From assembly GCA_910578235.1 (NCBI GenBank), contig CAJTPP010000052.1, positions 11,141-18,498 of the forward strand: 7,358 nt of DNA, given 5' to 3'. The notes beneath the pieces were generated by a model. It was given only the letters and a program-made list of their open reading frames with translations, was not told the DNA's origin and did not search any database. This stretch comes from an uncultured Clostridia bacterium. Lineage in GTDB: Bacteria > Bacillota > Clostridia > UBA1381. The first letter of the stretch is position 1, and every line of letters begins with the position of its first letter. The position numbers and the translations under genes were made by a program. Below, one piece after another: positions 1-6,102 of the stretch.

Positions 1-87
1 AGCGTAATTGATGAAATCAGAGATTTCTTAAAGGAATGCGGTTTTATAGAGGCAAGTATGGCGGTAGAGGAATATCGCGAACAATAA
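1..87 (+). CDS. C-terminal end of an unidentified phage protein (partial)
   Basis: Frame 1 is open from the first base to a TAA at 85-87 and gives the last 28 residues of a protein that begins outside the window. The visible tail (starting SVIDEIRDFL and ending VEEYREQ) is hydrophilic, acidic and probably helical, with no motif I recognise. It is followed at once by an AAGGAGG ribosome site for the next start, so it probably belongs to the same operon as the genes downstream, near the end of the early or middle region. The family cannot be named from so short a piece. The reading frame is supported only by its plausible composition and its position. Confidence 0.5.
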   Translation, partial: SVIDEIRDFLKECGFIEASMAVEEYREQ

Positions 88-99
88 GGAGGTTGTCTG

Positions 100-132
100 A
101 TGAAACAAGTTGGACGAACCGAAAGGAGATAA
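100..132 (+). CDS. Possible 10-residue leader peptide (MKQVGRTERR)
   Basis: A perfect AAGGAGG (86-92) sits 7 bases before an ATG at 100, which opens a 10-codon ORF ending in TAA at 130-132. The last codons of this ORF (GAA AGG AGA) form the ribosome site of the next gene, whose ATG follows at 136. Translating the small ORF would therefore place terminating ribosomes on the next start, as in translational coupling. The peptide is strongly basic. It could be a real leader, a decayed gene start, or chance. The good ribosome site is the only positive evidence. Confidence 0.3.
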   Translation: MKQVGRTERR

Positions 133-135
133 ATA

Positions 136-426
136 ATGGTACATAAAGATTGCTTCGCATATCACAAAAGCAAAGCAGGGTCGGAAAGCTGCAGAGCATT
201 AAAGGTAATGGAATGTGGTAAATGCAAATTTTATAAAACAGAAAATCCGCAAGAAGTTTCAATGTGCAAAAATCACCGTACAACACCGTATGAAAAAGAA
301 CAGATTATAAAACTGTTTAATAGCGGTAAGACACGTAAACAGATAGCCGATACGGAAGGTATTGGGGTTTCGTATGAAATGATATGTAAGATTATAAAGA
401 ATTACAGAAGGAGCAGGGAGGAATAA
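136..426 (+). CDS. Cys-rich small protein with C-terminal helix-turn-helix
   Basis: A 96-residue protein with a good ribosome site (AAAGGAG, 122-128) 7 bases before the ATG. The N-terminal half (residues 1-45) has cysteines at 6, 19, 27, 30 and 44, including a CGKC pair, and looks like a small zinc-binding knuckle of the kind common in short Clostridia phage proteins (compare DCFAY...CxALK...CxxCxFYK). The C-terminal half (about 52-92) looks like a helix-turn-helix: YEKEQIIKLFNSGKTRKQIA, then a short turn and a recognition-type helix rich in Lys and Arg. A DNA-binding or regulatory role is inferred from this and from its place just before the sigma-like regulator, three bases downstream. No specific target can be read from the sequence. 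Confidence 0.75.
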   Translation: MVHKDCFAYHKSKAGSESCRALKVMECGKCKFYKTENPQEVSMCKNHRTTPYEKEQIIKLFNSGKTRKQIADTEGIGVSYEMICKIIKNYRRSREE

Positions 427-429
427 TCA

Positions 430-831
430 TTGACAAAGGAAGAACTTGAACAGTACCGCTCTATCGTGGCGGAGATTGACGAGATAAGGGATAGGCTTAA
501 TTCGCATACGGTACATGGTACTGTTACAGGTTCTGACAGTGAGTTTCCGTATGTGCAGCATGTGATGCCTGTCGGAGGCGTTACGGAGACGGAAGACAAT
601 CAGCGGGATATGCTGCTTATACGCAGGTTAGAGCGTCAGAAGAAAGATATTGAGCGGTTTATACAAAGTATTCCCGACAGTGTTACCCGGAGGATATTTA
701 CATATCGGTATATGGACGGCACAGTGCGTCCGTCATGGCAGTGGATCGCATTTAAGATGGGAGTGAGTGGTGACGGAAGTACGGAGAGAAAAAAAGTTGA
801 CAGATATTTAAAAGTTTCCCGAAATTCCTGA
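430..831 (+). CDS. Sigma-like late-gene regulator (DUF1492/ArpU/RinA-like)
   Basis: A 133-residue protein starting at TTG (430), chosen because AGGGAGGA at 415-422 lies 7 bases upstream and no better ATG exists near the start. Residues 1-28 and 58-80 are charged and predicted helical or coiled. Between them is the short SDSEFPYVQH stretch often seen in Firmicutes phage proteins of this class. Residues 83-128 resemble sigma region 4: IPDSVTRRIFTYRYMDG, then SWQWIAFKMG, then a recognition-type helix ending KKVDRYLK. Members of this broad group (DUF1492, ArpU, RinA) usually sit directly before the terminase genes, and the characterised ones activate late transcription. Both position and look fit here, so the inferred role is switching on the packaging and head operon. 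The exact family is less certain than the general class. Confidence 0.72.
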   Translation: MTKEELEQYRSIVAEIDEIRDRLNSHTVHGTVTGSDSEFPYVQHVMPVGGVTETEDNQRDMLLIRRLERQKKDIERFIQSIPDSVTRRIFTYRYMDGTVRPSWQWIAFKMGVSGDGSTERKKVDRYLKVSRNS

Positions 832-848
832 AAATGTGTGTTAAAATT

Positions 849-854
849 TATAAT
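849..854 (+). promoter_or_regulatory. Possible -10 box (TATAAT) before the terminase leader
   Basis: A perfect TATAAT lies 17 bases after the regulator's stop codon. At 17-18 bp spacing the -35 region reads TCCTGA or TTCCTG, a poor match to TTGACA, and there is no TG extension. A strong -10 with a weak -35 would fit an activator-dependent promoter, and the activator candidate is encoded immediately upstream. The predicted start, about 861, falls 3 bases before a long hairpin. This is based on sequence matches only. Confidence 0.4.
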
Positions 855-860
855 AGAGAA

Positions 861-1044
861 GTTGCGGGACAGGATAGCCTGATGTACATACACCAATATC
901 CTGTTTCGCTGCCTTAGGAAATGATAAGCGGAGTATCGCCGGTATGAATGAGAAAAGGCGAAGGGAATATATCTCAATTAAAGCAGGTGGGCGCAGAGGT
1001 ATATAAAGAATAGCAGACATCTATATGGTGTCTGTTTTTGTTTT
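861..1044 (+). ncRNA. Candidate structured RNA / leader upstream of small terminase
   Basis: This stretch has no ORF beyond about 21 codons but is strongly structured. A 13-bp stem pairs 864-876 (GCGGGACAGGATA) with 897-909 (TATCCTGTTTCGC), with two G-U pairs and a 20-nt loop. It is followed directly by a weaker GCCTT/AAGGC helix (911-915 with 955-959) enclosing either GATA/TATC or GCG/CGC, and the region ends in an intrinsic terminator at 1014-1044. With the -10 box at 849-854 this would give a discrete RNA of about 180 nt. It could be a small RNA, a terminator-controlled leader of the terminase operon, or part of a packaging site. The loop sequence ACACCA (890-895) is complementary to TGGTGT in the terminator (1026-1031), which could allow an alternative fold, but six bases may be chance. 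Confidence 0.45.
1014..1044 (+). terminator. Intrinsic terminator upstream of small terminase
   Basis: The 8-bp stem CAGACATC/GGTGTCTG (one G-U pair) has a 5-nt loop (TATAT) and is followed by TTTTTGTTTT. It lies 27 bases before the small terminase ATG, so transcripts from upstream must end here or read through before the head genes are expressed. Confidence 0.75.
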
Positions 1045-1070
1045 GTGATAGTGTAAGGAGGTGAAAATTC

Positions 1071-1463
1071 ATGGCTGGGAAACTGACAAAATCTGATAAA
1101 ATAGAGCTTAAAGGGAAAAAACTGAAAATGGCTGAAATGCTTGCAAATCCTGAGTTTGTCGGCACAAACAAGGAACTTTACGAGACTGTCGGAATCAGCC
1201 ATGATACTTTTTATAAATGGATAAAGGAAGATGCTGTAATTGCATATACTGAAAGTCTTATCAACAAGTACACGGATGGAGAACTGGGAGCGGTCTGGAA
1301 GGCGTTATTGCACAAATGCAGAAGCGGTGACATACAAGCGATTAAACTGTATTTTGAGTTAAAGGGCAGGTATGGTAATAAGGCTGTGACAAAAGATGAA
1401 ACGGAGGATATTATTGCAGATAAATTAAACGATATATTCGGGGTGTATGACGATGCTGACTAA
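1071..1463 (+). CDS. terS: Terminase small subunit (phBC6A51-type HTH)
   Basis: A 130-residue protein, a normal size for a phage small terminase, with AAGGAGGT at 1055-1062 eight bases before the ATG. It is the DNA-recognition part of the packaging motor: it binds the phage packaging site and hands DNA to the large subunit. Residues 33-53 (NKELYETVGISHDTFYKWIK) form the helix-turn-helix seen in the phBC6A51-type homeodomain group. Residues 86-101 (GDIQAIKLYFELKGRY) match the conserved C-terminal helix of that group, and an acidic tail follows (105-130). Its last 17 bases overlap the start of the large terminase, which suggests coupled translation. Identity rests on motif and context and is firm for the class. 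The packaging site itself, often within or near terS, is not identifiable here. Confidence 0.85.
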   Translation: MAGKLTKSDKIELKGKKLKMAEMLANPEFVGTNKELYETVGISHDTFYKWIKEDAVIAYTESLINKYTDGELGAVWKALLHKCRSGDIQAIKLYFELKGRYGNKAVTKDETEDIIADKLNDIFGVYDDAD

Positions 1464-2673
1464 GAAGCAAACACAAGTAATTAATTGCATACGAAAGGAA
1501 CAGCCTAAAATTTTATTATGCTCAGGTGCAAAGCGTTCGGGCAAGACCTTTGTACTGACATATGCATTTCTCGGTCAGATTGCACGTTATCGGAATCGGG
1601 GCTTGTCTTTCATTTTAGGCGGTGCGGATTTGGCGGCATTGCGGCGTAATGTTATAGATGATATGGAGGATATAGTCGGACATGAACTAAAACCGAATAA
1701 GGCTAATGCTATCTCGTTGTTCGGGAATAAGATTTATATATTTGGCGGACAAAATTCCGATAGCTGGAAGCGTGTCAGAGGATTTACAGCAGCAGGCGCG
1801 TTTTTGAATGAAGGTACAGCCCTGCATGATACATTTATTAAGGAATGTATTTCAAGGTGTTCATATCCTGATGCACGGATATTTATAGACACAAATCCGG
1901 ATATGCCTAATCATAGCATAAAAACCGACTATATTGATAAGGACGGCCAAATGCTGAATAATGGACGTTTAAATATTCGTGCGTTTAACTTTACTCTTTT
2001 TGATAATGACGCGCTTGATGATGAATATGTAGAGAGCATTATTCAGGCAACGCCGTCAGGAATGTTTACCGACCGTGATATATACGGACGCTGGGTAAGC
2101 GCTGAGGGAATTGTATACAGTGATTTTAATGCGGAGCGTCATTATATCAGCCGAAGCCGGATTGATAATATGCAGTTTGTTTCATACTTTGCAGGAGTAG
2201 ACTGGGGCTACGAACATTTTGGAAATATATCCGTATTCGGTGAAACGGATAATGGAGTTGTAGTTATGATAACCGAGCATGCACGGCAGCATAAAGAGAT
2301 TGATTATTGGGTGGACATTGCGCAAGGAATAAAAGATAAATATGATAATATTCCATTTTACTGTGATTATGCGCGTCCGGAACATGTGGCACGTTTTCGG
2401 CGCGAAGGACTGAAGGCGCTTAATGCAAATAAGGAAGTAATAAGCGGAATAGAGCAGGTTGCAAGTCGGTTTAAAACAGACCGGCTTTTTATATGCGATG
2501 ATTGTGTACGTTTCCGCGAAGAGATCACTATGTATGCATGGAACGAGCGGACAGGAGAGCCGATAAAGCAGTTTGATGATGTGCTTGATACTATACGCTA
2601 TGCAATTTATACGCATTATGATGACAGAAGAAAAGCAAAAGTATATTCAAGGAAGGAGATAAAAATATGGTAA
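1447..2673 (+). CDS. terL: Terminase large subunit (ATPase and nuclease)
   Basis: A 408-residue DNA-packaging motor protein that pumps DNA into the procapsid through the portal and cuts the concatemer. The ATPase domain has Walker A GAKRSGKT (residues 27-34), a Walker B-like GAFLNE (117-122) with Asn at the usual Asp place but the catalytic Glu kept, and a coupling-type segment DTNPDMPNHS (148-157). The RNase H-like nuclease domain shows its acidic residues at VDWG (D252), CDYARPE (D307) and QFDDVLDTIRYA (D377, D378, D381). The length is typical of the PBSX/SPP1-type large terminases. The start at 1447 overlaps terS by 17 bases. An ATG at 1453 (residue 3) is an equally possible start, and neither has a clear ribosome site, so translation is probably coupled. 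The 3' end overlaps the portal gene. Confidence 0.95.
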   Translation: MTMLTKKQTQVINCIRKEQPKILLCSGAKRSGKTFVLTYAFLGQIARYRNRGLSFILGGADLAALRRNVIDDMEDIVGHELKPNKANAISLFGNKIYIFGGQNSDSWKRVRGFTAAGAFLNEGTALHDTFIKECISRCSYPDARIFIDTNPDMPNHSIKTDYIDKDGQMLNNGRLNIRAFNFTLFDNDALDDEYVESIIQATPSGMFTDRDIYGRWVSAEGIVYSDFNAERHYISRSRIDNMQFVSYFAGVDWGYEHFGNISVFGETDNGVVVMITEHARQHKEIDYWVDIAQGIKDKYDNIPFYCDYARPEHVARFRREGLKALNANKEVISGIEQVASRFKTDRLFICDDCVRFREEITMYAWNERTGEPIKQFDDVLDTIRYAIYTHYDDRRKAKVYSRKEIKIW

Positions 2674-4040
2674 TAGACGAAAGTATAATCAGCGGAGGAA
2701 TAACGCCGGAGATACTGGCGAAGCTGATTGAAAAGCACGAGGGAAAGCACGAGGAAAAGCGTGACAGATACAATATGCTGCATGACTATTATATCGGCAA
2801 GCACGCAATTCAAATCCGAAACAAATCAGCAAAGGGAGCGGCGAATAATAAAATAATAGCAAATCATGCGAAGTATATTACAGATATGATACAGAGCTAT
2901 TTGACAGGCAATGCGGTTACGTACTCAGCTTCGGAGGAATACGACATTGAGCCGCTTAAAAATGCATATCTGGAGCAGGATGCGGCAAGTCTTGACAGTT
3001 CGATAATTAAGGACATGAGCATATACGGAAGAGCGTATGAGCTTGTATATAATAACGAGCAGTCACAGCCGAGAAGCGTCAAGCTCAGCCCGCAGAACGC
3101 GTTTGTATGCTATGCGCAGTCAGCCGCACAAAAGCCACTGTTTGGCGTGTATTATTACAGGAAATACGACCTTGACGGTTACTGTACGGGTACGGAATGT
3201 CATGTATATACGGATACTAAGGTATATACGTATAAAGGCGGTAGCGATAGTTGGGCGCGTATGTCATTGGACGCAACTCAGCAGCATTATTTCGGCAGTG
3301 TTCCGATTATAGAATATCGTAACAATGAGGAATGTCAGGGGGATTTTGAGCAGCTTATATCGCTCATAAACGCGTATAACATTCTGATGTCGGACAGAGT
3401 GAATGACAAGGAGCAGTTTGTAAATTCATTTTTATTTTTAGTGAATTGCGATATAGATACAGAGCAGGCCTTGAAATTGCTGGACGAGCATATTTTAATG
3501 GGATATGACGGAGCAAAGGCCGAGTATTTGTCAAAGGTACTCAATGAAGCGGACACAAAGGTACTTCGCGATGATTTGAAAGACGATATTCACCGATTAT
3601 CACATGTCCCCGACCTGTCGGACGAAAGCTTCGGCAATAATCTTTCGGGAGTCGCTATAAAGTACAAGCTGCTCGGCTTTGAACAGCATGTCAAGAATAA
3701 GGAGCGTAATTTCACAAAGTCGCTTCGTGAGCGGTTTAAGCTGTATAATAACTTTCTGGCTTTAAAAAGCAGTATGCAGACAGTGCCGACGCACAGGGTT
3801 GATATTGTATTCACATATAACCTGCCGGCGAACGAGCTTGAAGTGGCGCAGATGATAAGCTACCTGCAGGGACTCGCGAGTGATGAAACGCTTTTAGAAC
3901 AGCTGTCGTTTATCGGCGACGCAAAGGAGGAAGCTATGCTTGCCAAAAAGGAACAGGCGGAGAAACAGCGTCGGGAAATGGACGCAATGGATTACAGAGA
4001 TTACAGAAAGCCTGTAAAGACAAATGAATACACCGAATAG
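2667..4040 (+). CDS. Portal protein (SPP1 gp6 family)
   Basis: A 457-residue protein with ribosome site GGAAGGAG (2651-2658) 8 bases before its ATG, which lies inside the end of terL. Portal proteins form a dodecameric ring at one capsid vertex, the DNA channel and docking site for terminase. The N-terminal pattern fits the SPP1 gp6-like family: a charged helix with EKHEGKHEEKRDRY and the YYIGKHAIQ segment, then KIIANHAKYITDMIQSYLTG (about 61-82), IYGRAYELVYNNE (about 118-130) and LSPQNAFVCY. The region about residues 215-330 includes YRNNEECQGDFEQLISLINAYN, a segment typical of this family before the crown and stem part. The C-terminus is highly charged (KKEQAEKQRREMDAMDYRDYRK), a likely coiled coil. 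The gene overlaps the next one by 17 bases. It is slightly shorter than SPP1 gp6 but appears complete. Confidence 0.93.
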   Translation: MVIDESIISGGITPEILAKLIEKHEGKHEEKRDRYNMLHDYYIGKHAIQIRNKSAKGAANNKIIANHAKYITDMIQSYLTGNAVTYSASEEYDIEPLKNAYLEQDAASLDSSIIKDMSIYGRAYELVYNNEQSQPRSVKLSPQNAFVCYAQSAAQKPLFGVYYYRKYDLDGYCTGTECHVYTDTKVYTYKGGSDSWARMSLDATQQHYFGSVPIIEYRNNEECQGDFEQLISLINAYNILMSDRVNDKEQFVNSFLFLVNCDIDTEQALKLLDEHILMGYDGAKAEYLSKVLNEADTKVLRDDLKDDIHRLSHVPDLSDESFGNNLSGVAIKYKLLGFEQHVKNKERNFTKSLRERFKLYNNFLALKSSMQTVPTHRVDIVFTYNLPANELEVAQMISYLQGLASDETLLEQLSFIGDAKEEAMLAKKEQAEKQRREMDAMDYRDYRKPVKTNEYTE

Positions 4041-5577
4041 ACGATATTGGACAGAGCGTGCCGCAGAGCTTGAACAGGCAATACAAAATGAAGCGACTCC
4101 TACAGTAGAAAATATTAAGCGGGCATACGAGCAGGCAATCCGTAACATCAATGCGGATATGAATAAAGTTGTGCGCGGACTGTCGAGAGCGAGCGGTATT
4201 CCCGAAGCTGAAGCCAAAAAGCTGCTGAATAAAGCTCAGAGCCGGGAACAATATAAAGACCTTGTACGGCTGTATGACGAAACGGCGGATGAACGTATGC
4301 GCGGAGATATTGCGCTTAAAATAAACCGTCAGGCATACGGCGCGAGAATGACGCGGCTGGAAGCTTTAAAGGAAAAGGTGTATATTCATCTTATGCATGC
4401 TCAGAATAAAGAAAGGGAGCAGCATAAGGCTTTACACGCCGATACTTTACAGCGTTCGTATTATTCCAATATACATAATATTGCAAAAGGATTTGACATA
4501 GGAATAAATTTTTCGGTTCTGTCTGAAAAAACAATTGAAAAGACGCTGTCTGCAAAATGGCGCGGCTCGAATTATTCAGCGCGTATCTGGAATAATAATC
4601 GTCCGTTCATAGAAAAGGTACAGCAGACTATTACCGATGGAATTACCGCGGGACACAGTATAAGCCGAATGTCTGAACAGCTGCTTGATTATGTCGCAGT
4701 AGAAAATAAAGGGCAGCGATATATTGTGGAACGCCTTGTCCGAAGTGAGACGGCGCATTTTATGGCGGAGGGACAGCTGCAGTCGTATAAGGAAATCGGA
4801 GTTGAAAAATATCAGTTTGTGGCGGCGTTTTCCGAGCGTACCTGCGATATATGCGGAGGACTTGACGGAGAAATTTTTGACGTAAGTCAGGCGATAGCGG
4901 GGGAGAATTATCCGCCTATACATGCAAACTGCCGCTGTACTACGGTTATAGCGGGCTTTGATCCAGCTACTCGAATAGCGCGTGATCCGCTTACAGGAAA
5001 GAATTATAAGGTTGACGGCGGTATGACGTTCAGCGAATGGAAAAACAGTCTTTCCGGTGAACAGAAATCGGCATTTAATCTGCATGTGCGGCAAATTAAA
5101 AATAAGTCTGCTGACAAGAAACAGTATGAGAAATATATTTCAGTAATCGGCAAAGAAAATATGCCGAAAACGTTTGACGCATTCCAGAATTTGAAGTATA
5201 ATAATATTAGTGAATGGGCTGAGACAAAATTATTATATGCTGATAAGAATTTACAGAATAAAATCCGTAATACATATAACCTGGAAATTCTTGAAGGCAA
5301 GCAGGGTAAGCATATTTTAGGGCATAATAATTATATTGAGGGACGAAGTTATCTGACTGTATCAATGCAGGAAGCGCAGGAGCTTGTTAATCGATATGCC
5401 GGAACGGGGCATATTGACAGAGATAAAAATGGTAAGTGGAAGCATACTGAAACCATTTTACATAATAGCGTTATAGGTGTTGATATTGATAACAGAACAG
5501 GGCAAAAATTTGATACGGATATGTTTAAGATACATTATTCTAAATCAGGTACGCATATAGTGCCAAAAAGGAAGTGA
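4024..5577 (+). CDS. Minor head protein (SPP1 gp7/Mu F) fused to Ntox50-like toxin domain
   Basis: A 517-residue two-part protein. Residues 1 to about 315 are a minor head (head morphogenesis) protein: helical N-terminus, then the family core ending in a zinc-type set, CDICGG (C274, C277) and H300-x2-C303-x-C305 (PPIHANCRC). Such proteins bind the portal and enter the procapsid in few copies. Residues about 320-420 are a linker. Residues about 421-517 match the Ntox50/PBECR-type RNase domain of polymorphic toxins: GKQGKHILGHNNYIEGRSYL (425-444), a Gln/Leu-rich helix (QEAQELVNRYAGTG), KHTE (473-476), then KIHYSKSGTHIVP (502-514). The conserved H430, H433, R441, H504 and H511 are candidates for the active site. 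A nuclease injected with DNA or released at lysis is inferred. The start lies 17 bases inside the portal gene, with no clear ribosome site. The head-protein call is firm; the toxin call is from remembered family motifs. Confidence 0.88.
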   Translation: MNTPNRRYWTERAAELEQAIQNEATPTVENIKRAYEQAIRNINADMNKVVRGLSRASGIPEAEAKKLLNKAQSREQYKDLVRLYDETADERMRGDIALKINRQAYGARMTRLEALKEKVYIHLMHAQNKEREQHKALHADTLQRSYYSNIHNIAKGFDIGINFSVLSEKTIEKTLSAKWRGSNYSARIWNNNRPFIEKVQQTITDGITAGHSISRMSEQLLDYVAVENKGQRYIVERLVRSETAHFMAEGQLQSYKEIGVEKYQFVAAFSERTCDICGGLDGEIFDVSQAIAGENYPPIHANCRCTTVIAGFDPATRIARDPLTGKNYKVDGGMTFSEWKNSLSGEQKSAFNLHVRQIKNKSADKKQYEKYISVIGKENMPKTFDAFQNLKYNNISEWAETKLLYADKNLQNKIRNTYNLEILEGKQGKHILGHNNYIEGRSYLTVSMQEAQELVNRYAGTGHIDRDKNGKWKHTETILHNSVIGVDIDNRTGQKFDTDMFKIHYSKSGTHIVPKRK

Positions 5578-5581
5578 TAAT

Positions 5582-5818
5582 ATGAAATTATATGGCAGAC
5601 TGAATAAAATAGAGATGAAGCATGAACTTAATAAGGATTTAAAACTAAGAATACGTTGCATGGACGGCGATATTTTTGAAGGGTATTTTGATGGCTATAC
5701 AGATGCGCTAAATAATGAACCGGAAATTACACAATTGGAAATGCGGCGATTTAATAATTATCCGGGGACAGTAAGTTTTTTTGAAACAGAAATCAAATCA
5801 ATTGAAGTAATTGAATAA
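5582..5818 (+). CDS. Small protein after the toxin-tailed head protein; possible Sm-like barrel, possible immunity partner
   Basis: A 78-residue protein starting 4 bases after the previous stop, with ribosome site AAGGAAG inside the end of the upstream gene (5568-5574). I do not recognise a named family. The pattern LRIRCMDGDIFEGYFDGY (residues 22-39), followed by an N-rich turn and a closing ETEIKSIEVIE (68-78), resembles the Sm1/Sm2 layout of a small five-strand Sm-like or SH3-like barrel. It has no signal peptide or membrane segment. Its direct coupling to a gene with a toxin-like tail, and the terminator straight after it, make an immunity or antidote role possible, but a structural or regulatory head-operon role is as open. 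The base composition is AT-rich like the toxin domain before it. Confidence 0.7.
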   Translation: MKLYGRLNKIEMKHELNKDLKLRIRCMDGDIFEGYFDGYTDALNNEPEITQLEMRRFNNYPGTVSFFETEIKSIEVIE

Positions 5819-5849
5819 AAAGCACACTGAAAGAATCGGTGTGCTTTTT
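5817..5849. terminator. Strong intrinsic terminator after the small gene, likely bidirectional
   Basis: A perfect 11-bp stem, AAAAAGCACAC (5817-5827) with GTGTGCTTTTT (5839-5849), extended by two further pairs towards the loop. It has a T-run on the + side and, because of the A-run, a matching U-run on the - strand. It starts within the stop codon of the 5582-5818 gene and insulates that operon from the promoter at 5856. Confidence 0.88.
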
Positions 5850-5855
5850 GATATA

Positions 5856-5885
5856 TTGACATAATTCGGGAATATATGCTATAAT
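5856..5885 (+). promoter_or_regulatory. Near-consensus sigma-A promoter for the toxin mRNA
   Basis: TTGACA (5856-5861), an 18-bp spacer, and TATAAT (5880-5885) with an extended -10 TGC just before it (5877-5879). The predicted start is near 5892. Both hexamers are perfect, so it should be active without phage factors, that is, also in a lysogen. Confidence 0.85.
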
Positions 5886-5917
5886 ATGGATATGGTAAGA
5901 GGGTACGCGGTTATTCT

Positions 5918-5943
5918 GACACCTTGTATAGAATGGAGGTGTC
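5918..5943 (+). promoter_or_regulatory. Hairpin that hides the toxin ribosome binding site
   Basis: GACACCT (5918-5924) pairs perfectly with AGGTGTC (5937-5943) over a 12-nt loop. The right arm contains most of the ribosome site GGAGGTG (5935-5941) that serves the ATG at 5948. In the folded mRNA the start would be poorly accessible, a feature of many type I toxin messages (Fst, hok, AapA1). Confidence 0.7.
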
Positions 5944-5947
5944 GCCT

Positions 5948-6022
5948 ATGGATTTGAATTTAATTATTGATTTAATAATTTTAATTGTCATATTTGACAT
6001 TATCAAATACATAAAAAAATGA
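5948..6022 (+). CDS. 24-residue hydrophobic peptide, probable type I toxin
   Basis: The ORF runs from ATG (5948) to TGA (6020-6022), 8 bases after GGAGG (5935-5939). The peptide begins MDLNLIIDLI, continues as an almost unbroken run of Leu, Ile, Val and Phe with Asp at 2, 8 and 17, and ends IIKYIKK. A single membrane helix with a basic end is what the toxins of type I systems look like; they act by inserting into the inner membrane. The sequence does not match Fst, TxpA, BsrG or the C. difficile toxins closely from memory. Support comes mainly from context: its own strong promoter, the sequestered ribosome site, and a convergent promoter for an antisense RNA covering its 3' end. The base composition is extreme (9 G/C in the 60 bases 5951-6010), unlike the neighbouring head genes. 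Confidence 0.7.
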   Translation: MDLNLIIDLIILIVIFDIIKYIKK

Positions 6023-6102
6023 CCGCCTACTCTGTGAAATAGGCGGTCGGTTCGTTTAACGAACTAAAACCATATTGCAGAATAACCGTTGGTTATCCTC
6101 TT
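6012..6102 (-). ncRNA. Antisense RNA of the type I locus, probable antitoxin
   Basis: A - strand RNA of about 90 nt is predicted from a start near 6102 (7 bases past the -10 at 6114-6109) to the U-run at 6019-6013. It would fold into three hairpins in order: ATAACC/GGTTAT with a 3-nt loop (6082-6096), GTTCGT/ACGAAC with a 3-nt loop (6050-6064), and the 9-bp terminator stem (6021-6048). It is fully complementary to the toxin mRNA from the last codons and stop through the 3' untranslated part, the convergent, 3'-overlapping layout of txpA/RatA and bsrG/SR4 in Bacillus prophages. The likely role is to block or destabilise the toxin mRNA. Both ends are predicted from promoter and terminator sequence only. 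Confidence 0.68.
6013..6048 (-). terminator. Intrinsic terminator of the antisense RNA
   Basis: On the - strand a perfect 9-bp stem, GACCGCCTA/TAGGCGGTC (6048-6040 with 6029-6021), with a 10-nt loop, is followed by ATTTTTTTAT (complement of 6020-6011). On the + strand the same stem lacks a proper T-run, so the toxin mRNA probably continues past it to 6166. The toxin TGA stop overlaps the base of the stem. Confidence 0.8.

Noticed and set aside
797..825. TTGACA at 797-802 as a -35 box for the terminase leader
   Set aside because: At 17 bp spacing the -10 would read CGAAAT, a poor match, and the clear TATAAT at 849-854 is much too far downstream to pair with it.
944..1013. Two overlapping short frames, ATG 944 to TAA 1006 (20 codons) and ATG 948 to TAG 1013 (21 codons)
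   Set aside because: Neither has a good ribosome site (only a weak GCGGAG at 928-933), both are short, and the region is better explained as structured RNA.
832..1070. tRNA or tmRNA-like gene before the small terminase
   Set aside because: No GTTCRANNC T-loop, no acceptor stem and no CCA end could be found; the main stem has a 20-nt loop unlike any tRNA arm.
1563..1800. Asn in place of Asp in the large terminase Walker B (FLNE) as a sign of an inactive ATPase
   Set aside because: From memory, large terminases of many Firmicutes phages carry NE at this place; Walker A, the catalytic Glu and the nuclease acidic residues are all intact, so there is no reason to call it defective.
4576..5094. 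172-codon frame on the - strand across the minor head gene
   Set aside because: It lies opposite a clearly coding gene with recognisable motifs, has no ribosome site, and its Cys/Arg/Ile-rich composition is that of a shadow frame. The same holds for the - strand frame at 2182-2616.
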